Below are positions 59,434-64,000 of a stretch of DNA of 64,000 nucleotides, piece by piece. The notes under the pieces were generated by a model. That model did no database searches and was not told the origin of the DNA. It saw nothing but the letters and a program-made list of their open reading frames with translations. Location of the stretch: contig MPMI01000030.1 in assembly GCA_002238415.1 (NCBI GenBank), forward strand, positions 1 through 64,000, read 5' to 3'. A program made the translations under genes and the position numbers. Positions within the stretch are counted from its first letter, which is position 1, and each line of letters begins with the position of its first letter. Origin of the DNA: Desulfurellaceae bacterium bin18. Its GTDB lineage: Bacteria; Desulfobacterota; Binatia; Bin18.

Positions 59434-60390
59434 ATGCCTGAAACTCTGCTCAGTACGCGCGAAGTTGCGGCGTATCTGCATATCAACGAAAAGCAGGTCT
59501 ACCGTTTGATCCGAAACGGAACGATTCCGTGTACGCGCGTCACCGGTAAATGGCTGTTCCCACAAAGCCTGGTGGAGGATTGGGTCAAGCAGAATTCCCT
59601 GACCCAATCCACGATACCGCACGTCGCGCCCCCAGAGGCGGTCCAGTTTGGACCCGAACGGGGGCTCTTAATCGCAGGCAGCAACGACCTCTTGCTTGAT
59701 ACCTTGACTGACTTAGCTGGACGGCGTTTCCCTGAACACCTTTTTTACACGACCAACCTGGGCAGTTTTGGTGGTCTCGAAGCGCTGAAGCAAGCGAAGA
59801 CCCATGTGGCTCTGGCCCATCTGCTGGACCCCGAGACCGGCGAGTACAATGCGTCGTTTGTGTCGCAAGCCGGACGCCCCGACCTGGTGGCCGTGACCCT
59901 CTGGCATCGCCGACTCGGATTGATTGCCCGGCCTGGCAGCCGACCGGTCCGCTCGCTGGCCGAACTGCCGCGGAAGAAGAAACGCCTGGTGAACCGCCAG
60001 GCTGGGTCCGGGGTGCGCTGGTTCATCGATCAGCAACTCCGGCAGGCCCGGATCAAACCGGAATGGATCACGGGCTACGAGGTCGAAGCCCGGACCCACT
60101 GGGAGGTTGGCTTACTCGTGCTCCAGGGACGGGCGGATGTCGGGGTGGCCGTCCAGTCGGTGGCCGAGCTTTTGGGCCTCTCATTTACCGAAATGGTCGA
60201 GGAGCGGTTTGATTTGCTGGTCTCCAAAGAGCTGTATTTTGCCAAACCGGTCCAAGCCCTGCTGGACGTTGTGACCTCGCCCGAGTTGAAAGAACGCGCG
60301 GCTGCACTCGGAGGCTACGAGGTTCGCGAGGCCGGCAAAGTCGCGTTCGTTACAGAGCAGTCCCATGCAGGATTTCGGACAAGCCTTTAG
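59434..60390 (+). CDS. HTH regulator with PBP-like sensor domain
   Basis: 318 residues. Residues 1-55 are an excisionase/MerR-type DNA-binding unit (LLSTREVAAYLHINEKQVYR LIRNGTIPCTRVTGKWLF). The rest is a periplasmic-binding-protein-like domain (PF12727 type), with GGLEALKQAKTHVALAHLLD and VNRQAGSGVRWFIDQQL. Such proteins sense oxyanions such as molybdate or tungstate in the cytoplasm. It overlaps the permease gene by 26 bases, so regulator and transporter form one operon. Confidence 0.85.
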   Translation: MPETLLSTREVAAYLHINEKQVYRLIRNGTIPCTRVTGKWLFPQSLVEDWVKQNSLTQSTIPHVAPPEAVQFGPERGLLIAGSNDLLLDTLTDLAGRRFPEHLFYTTNLGSFGGLEALKQAKTHVALAHLLDPETGEYNASFVSQAGRPDLVAVTLWHRRLGLIARPGSRPVRSLAELPRKKKRLVNRQAGSGVRWFIDQQLRQARIKPEWITGYEVEARTHWEVGLLVLQGRADVGVAVQSVAELLGLSFTEMVEERFDLLVSKELYFAKPVQALLDVVTSPELKERAAALGGYEVREAGKVAFVTEQSHAGFRTSL

Positions 60391-61072
60391 CCTGGCCTTT
60401 CAGCTCATCGTTTCTGCCGATCCCATGCTGAGTGAGATTATATTCCTTTCTTTGAGAGTGAGTCTCAGTGCTGTCATCATTGCCAGCGTTATTGGTCTCG
60501 GCATTGGGGCAACAGTCGGCATTGTGCGTTTTCCCGGACGTAGTGCGATTATTGTCTTCTTAAACGCCTTGATGGGCTTGCCCCCGGTTGTGGTGGGTCT
60601 GTTGGTCTATATGTCGTTGTCTCACGCGGGCCCGTTCGGCTGGTTGCATCTCTTGTACACACCGACAGCCATGATCGTTGCCCAGACCGTTCTGGTGACA
60701 CCCATTATCGCCAGTCTGTCGCGACAGGTGATAGAGGACCTCTACATCGAATACCGAGAGCAGTTCTTATCGCTGGGGGTTCCGCCGAAGATGGCCGTTG
60801 CCGCCCTGTTGTGGGACGCTCGGTACAGCCTCCTGACAGTCGCCTTAGCCGGCTTCGGGCGCGCTATCGCCGAAGTAGGCGCGGTCATCATCGTGGGTGG
60901 AAACATCAAGCACGTGACTCGGGTGATGACTACCGCCATTGCGCTGGAGACCTCAAAAGGGGACTTGGCTCTTGCCCTGGCGCTTGGGCTGATTCTTATC
61001 CTGATCGCGCTGAGCGTAAACGCCACAGTGTCGCTTCTGCGCCTCAATGCGTCCAACAGCGCCTATGCCTAG
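60365..61072 (+). CDS. tupB: Tungstate-type ABC transporter permease
   Basis: 235 residues with five or six membrane helices. The coupling motif is EYREQFLSLGVPPKMAVAAL LWDARYSLLTVALAGFGRAI AEVGAVIIVGGNI, typical of TupB/ModB-like permeases. It is embedded between regulator and ATPase genes with overlaps at both ends. Confidence 0.87.
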   Translation: MQDFGQAFSLAFQLIVSADPMLSEIIFLSLRVSLSAVIIASVIGLGIGATVGIVRFPGRSAIIVFLNALMGLPPVVVGLLVYMSLSHAGPFGWLHLLYTPTAMIVAQTVLVTPIIASLSRQVIEDLYIEYREQFLSLGVPPKMAVAALLWDARYSLLTVALAGFGRAIAEVGAVIIVGGNIKHVTRVMTTAIALETSKGDLALALALGLILILIALSVNATVSLLRLNASNSAYA

Positions 61073-61835
61073 CGACGTAGAGACCCTGCAACCCGAGCGC
61101 ATATCGACCGATCCCGCTCAGTCCCTGTTCCCCCTCAAGGTTCGTCAGCTCGTGTATAACGTGGGTAAACAACGTCTCATTGATGGTATCGACCTGACAA
61201 TCGAGAAGGACAGACGCACTATCATCATGGGTCCGAACGGAGCGGGCAAGAGTCTCCTCCTGCGCCTTTTGCATGGCCTGCTGACCCCGACTGAAGGAGA
61301 GATCTGCTGGGGAGAAACCCCACGGGTAGACCAGGCCCGGCAACGACAAGCGCTCGTGTTCCAGCGCCCGGTTTTACTGCGGCGATCTGTGGGAGCCAAC
61401 CTGTGCTTCGCGCTCAAGCTGCGCCGGTACACACGGGCCGAAAGAGAGGAGCGCCTGCGACACATCCTGGAACTTGCCAGCCTCTCTCACCTTGCGGACC
61501 GCCCGGCCCGAGTCCTCTCCCAAGGCGAGCAACAACGGGTCGCCGTTGCGCGAGCCCTGGTCCTTGAGCCGGAGGTGCTGTTGCTCGACGAACCGACGGT
61601 TAGTTTGGACCCGGTCTCCGTCGAGGCGATTGAAGAGCTGATTCTCGCTGTGCACAGGCGCGGGACGAAGATTATCCTGGTGACCCACGATATGGCTCAG
61701 GCCCGTCGCCTGGCTGACGAAGTTGTTTTTCTTGAGCAGGGTCGAGTAGTCGAACATTCTCTCTCGCGCCAGTTTTTTCAGCAGCCCAGCGCGGCGACAG
61801 CCCACATTTATGGCAGTAGCCGGGTCGTTCTGTAG
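61047..61835 (+). CDS. tupC: Tungstate-type ABC transporter ATPase
   Basis: 262 residues (ATG 61047; an ATG at 61065 is also possible). Walker A is GPNGAGKS, Q-loop VFQRPVLLRRSV, signature VLSQGEQQRVAVARAL, Walker B VLLLDEP, H-loop VTHD. The signature has SQGE instead of SGGQ. It lacks the C-terminal molybdate-binding MOP domain of ModC, in line with Tup systems. Overlaps tupB. Confidence 0.88.
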   Translation: MRPTAPMPSDVETLQPERISTDPAQSLFPLKVRQLVYNVGKQRLIDGIDLTIEKDRRTIIMGPNGAGKSLLLRLLHGLLTPTEGEICWGETPRVDQARQRQALVFQRPVLLRRSVGANLCFALKLRRYTRAEREERLRHILELASLSHLADRPARVLSQGEQQRVAVARALVLEPEVLLLDEPTVSLDPVSVEAIEELILAVHRRGTKIILVTHDMAQARRLADEVVFLEQGRVVEHSLSRQFFQQPSAATAHIYGSSRVVL

Positions 61836-61843
61836 AGAGGAAA

Positions 61844-62689
61844 ATGCGTATACCAACGTCTCGATTGTGGTGCGCATGTGCCGCCCTCAGTCTGATGCTG
61901 GGGCTGCTCTTGAGCGGGATCAGTCAGGCGGAGGAGCGCTTTATTATTCTTCAATCGACGACCTCAACCCGGAACTCCGGCTTGTTTGACGCCATTCTGC
62001 CCCGTTTTCGGGCCAAGACAGGAATTGAGGTGCGCGTGGTTGCGGTCGGGACGGGTCAGGCACTCAAGAACGCCCGCAACGGCGATGGCGACGTGTTGCT
62101 GGTACATGCCAAGCCCGAGGAGGAGGCCTTTGTCACTGCGGGCTGGGGGGTAAAACGCTTCGATGTCATGTACAACGATTTTGTGATTGTTGGGCCGGCG
62201 AACGATCCCGTAGGCATTGCTGGTCTGCGGCAGGCCGGCACGGCACTCAGAAAAATTTTCCAAACTCAGGCAGCGTTTGTCTCGCGCGGAGATGAAAGCG
62301 GCACTCATAAAAAAGAGCGGGCATTGTGGGAAATCGCCGCGGTTGATCCGTTGGAGACCGGCGGGAGGTGGTATCGGGAGGCCGGTGCCGGCATGGGGGC
62401 AACCCTGAACACGGCGGTCGGGATGCGAGCCTACACGCTGACCGACCGCGGCACTTGGTTGAGTTTTCGGAACAAGGCTGACTACACTATCCTGGTGGAA
62501 GGTGACCCACAGCTTTTCAATCAATACGGGGTGATCCTGGTGAACCCGGCCAAACACCCGCATATGAAAGCCGGCCTGGGCCAGCAGTTCATCGACTGGC
62601 TGGTCGGGCCGGAAGGCCAAAGTCTGATTGCCGGCTATACCATCGCCGGCCAGCCGCTCTTTTTTCCCAACGCTCCAGGAGGAGAGTAA
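61844..62689 (+). CDS. tupA: Tungstate-binding periplasmic protein
   Basis: 281 residues with a signal peptide ending SQAEE. The ligand-site opening ILQSTTSTRNSGLFDAILPR carries the TTSTR motif of TupA, which wraps the oxyanion. YNDFVIVGPANDPVGI and SRGDESGTHKKERALW complete the family pattern. TupA proteins prefer tungstate over molybdate. AGAGAGG precedes the ATG, eight bases after tupC. Confidence 0.9.
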   Translation: MRIPTSRLWCACAALSLMLGLLLSGISQAEERFIILQSTTSTRNSGLFDAILPRFRAKTGIEVRVVAVGTGQALKNARNGDGDVLLVHAKPEEEAFVTAGWGVKRFDVMYNDFVIVGPANDPVGIAGLRQAGTALRKIFQTQAAFVSRGDESGTHKKERALWEIAAVDPLETGGRWYREAGAGMGATLNTAVGMRAYTLTDRGTWLSFRNKADYTILVEGDPQLFNQYGVILVNPAKHPHMKAGLGQQFIDWLVGPEGQSLIAGYTIAGQPLFFPNAPGGE

Positions 62690-62704
62690 GCCGAAGGAGT
62701 AGAT

Positions 62705-63109
62705 ATGGTTACAGGAAGCTGTCACTGCCAGACTGTTCGATTTGAAATCACCGAGGAGATTCGTGGCTTCATGCACTGCCATTGCCATACGTGTCGCAAG
62801 ATTAATGGCACGGTGTACGGGTCGAGTGCGCTGGTGACGACGGCGGGGTTCCGCATTGCTACCGGCCAGGACGCGCTTACCGCCTATGAGTCGTCGCCCG
62901 GAAAAAGGCGCTGTTTTTGTTCTCGATGCGGTTCGCACGTGTATGCGTATTTTGACCGTGACCCACAGACCATACTTCTTCGTATTGGAACCTTGGACGA
63001 TGATCCGGGCGTACGCTCCGAGGGCCATATCTGGGTGAGTCATAAAGCGCCCTGGTATGAGATCCGGGATGACCTGCCCCGCTTTGACGAGGGTCCTGAC
63101 AAACGCTGA
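62705..63109 (+). CDS. GFA family (CENP-V/GFA) zinc protein
   Basis: 134 residues. GSCHCQTVRFE, MHCHCHTCRKINGT and CFCSRCGSHVYA give the three Cys clusters of the glutathione-dependent formaldehyde-activating-enzyme fold, which binds Zn. Most members are not proven enzymes. GAAGGAG site, 15 bases after tupA. Confidence 0.88.
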   Translation: MVTGSCHCQTVRFEITEEIRGFMHCHCHTCRKINGTVYGSSALVTTAGFRIATGQDALTAYESSPGKRRCFCSRCGSHVYAYFDRDPQTILLRIGTLDDDPGVRSEGHIWVSHKAPWYEIRDDLPRFDEGPDKR

Positions 63110-63233
63110 TCATAGCCGGTCTTTCCGCTCACCTATGGACTGGTCGCTCTGGTGCGCTGGCCACTTCCACCTCTTCATCCCTCACCCCTGGCGTGATATA
63201 GGCGGCGCATAGCAAAAAACAGGAGGTGTGCAC

Positions 63234-63647
63234 ATGTCACAGATTGTTGGTGGCTGTTTATGTGGGAATATTCGTTATACCTGTGAGGCAGAGCCGATGA
63301 TGATGGCGATCTGCCACTGTAAAAATTGTCAAAAGCAAACCAGTACGTCCTTCTCCATATTGGTCGCCGTGCCGAAGGGGGCACTGAATATCGAGGGTGA
63401 GCTGTCAGCGTATAATGATCGGGGATCGAGTGGCCAGGCGGTAATTCGTAAATTTTGCGGCAAGTGTGGCTCACCGATTCTGTCTGATGTAGCAGCCTTG
63501 CCGACCATGGATTTCCTCAAGGCCGGCACGCTCGACGATACCTCCTGGCTCAAACCCGAAGCCCAACTCTGGTGCGACAGCGCCCAGTCCTGGCTCAAGC
63601 TGGACGCCGATATTGCGCAAATGGCCCAGAACCCGCCGATGGAATAG
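63234..63647 (+). CDS. GFA family zinc protein, second copy
   Basis: 137 residues. The ATG at 63234 follows CAGGAGG. Cys clusters are GGCLCGNIRY, ICHCKNCQKQTST and KFCGKCGSPI. It is a diverged paralog of the gene just upstream. Function in the cell unknown. Confidence 0.88.
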   Translation: MSQIVGGCLCGNIRYTCEAEPMMMAICHCKNCQKQTSTSFSILVAVPKGALNIEGELSAYNDRGSSGQAVIRKFCGKCGSPILSDVAALPTMDFLKAGTLDDTSWLKPEAQLWCDSAQSWLKLDADIAQMAQNPPME

Positions 63648-63673
63648 GACAATCCGCTCCAATGTGGAGCCTT

Positions 63674-63707
63674 GTAGGTCGGGTTAGCCGCAGGCGTAAT
63701 CCGACAA
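63674..63707. repeat. GTAGGTCGG..AATCCGAC dispersed repeat
   Basis: A palindrome-type REP element related to 39301-39335, lying between the GFA gene and the phosphoribosyltransferase gene. Confidence 0.7.
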
Positions 63708-63786
63708 TGGCTGGCTGTCGGTAGAATTTTCTGAGCAGCGAGGCACTTGCCGGCTGGAGAAAAAGCGTAGGACGGGAGCGACCGAC

Positions 63787-64000
63787 GTGGCAAAGGATAT
63801 TGAACGTATCCTGTTCACAGAGACGGATATCCGAGCCGGCCTGAGCCGCGTTGCCCAGGAAGTCGCGGCCTATTACCGGGACGCGCCCTGTACGGTTGTG
63901 TCGGTGCTCAAAGGCGGCTGTCTCTTTACGGCTGATATCATTCGTCAGCTTCCCGTTCCGCTCCGGTTGAGCTTTGCTGCGGTATCGAGCTATGGAGGCG
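63787..64000 (+). CDS. hpt: Hypoxanthine phosphoribosyltransferase, N-terminal part (runs off window)
   Basis: A GTG start gives VAKDIERILFTETDIRAGLS RVAQEVAAYY. It continues TVVSVLKGGCLFTADIIRQL (the KGG loop binding pyrophosphate) and SFAAVSSYGG, before the window ends. This is the standard HPRT start for purine salvage. The ribosome site is only GGGAGCG. Confidence 0.87.
   Translation, partial: MAKDIERILFTETDIRAGLSRVAQEVAAYYRDAPCTVVSVLKGGCLFTADIIRQLPVPLRLSFAAVSSYGG

Overview
The window is about 64 kb of bacterial chromosome, GC-rich by eye. Outer-membrane porins, a periplasmic transport system and many Sec signal peptides indicate a diderm. There are no rRNA, tRNA or ribosomal protein genes to place it. 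The mix of Rieske oxygenases, LLM flavoenzymes, PF04909 amidohydrolases, VapBC/HigBA modules and degenerate insertion sequences resembles metabolically versatile uncultured lineages such as Tectomicrobia/Entotheonella or Binatota-like bacteria. That placement is a low-confidence inference.

Layout. 1-15 kb: an IS fragment, a GYD protein, an amidase, a Rieske oxygenase, an OPT transporter, and hyuA and hyuB (hydantoinase/oxoprolinase subunits). The two hyu genes are separated by a frameshifted surface protein gene and repeat-rich DNA that includes a probable MITE just upstream of hyuB. 14.5-21 kb: two PIN toxin-antitoxin pairs, a DUF547 protein, and three related exported formylglycine-generating-enzyme-like (SUMF1-fold) genes, one of them wrecked. 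21-28.9 kb: small exported proteins, an outer-membrane barrel, a GT-C glycosyltransferase and a nitroreductase. These are followed by a Fur-box-preceded operon of porin, FMN-binding protein, membrane protein and ApbE flavin transferase. 29-33 kb: an SRA-HNH endonuclease, a DUF2797 protein, a GlcG/HbpS protein and a MerA-like flavoprotein. 33.3-34.5 kb is a graveyard of transposase remnants.

34.5-46 kb: two catabolic-looking operons. One is FAD oxidoreductase, Rieske oxygenase and an M29/NicX-superfamily enzyme. The other is LLM oxidoreductase, amidohydrolase and a homodimeric-type 2-oxoacid dehydrogenase E1. HigBA and a broken VapBC lie between them, and a HicB-like protein, a broken phosphodiesterase and a Dyp peroxidase follow. 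46-50 kb: YfbR, an Nramp-like transporter with altered metal-site motifs, and a two-gene segment of different composition that abuts a truncated LLM gene.

50-59 kb is the most coherent and interesting part. It has an unaccompanied molybdenum hydroxylase large subunit and then a six-gene operon: NicX-like ring-cleaving dioxygenase, Rieske oxygenase, a 109-residue protein, a VOC protein, a second NicX-like dioxygenase and an LLM monooxygenase. A convergent amidohydrolase follows. By gene content this looks like a pathway that hydroxylates, opens and hydrolyses an N-heteroaromatic (pyridine-type) compound. 59.4-62.7 kb is a tungstate-type ABC transporter with its own HTH/PBP regulator, which may supply a cofactor metal. 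The window ends with two GFA-family proteins and the start of a hypoxanthine phosphoribosyltransferase gene.

At least six families of short dispersed palindromic repeats punctuate the gaps and in two places sit at gene breakpoints.
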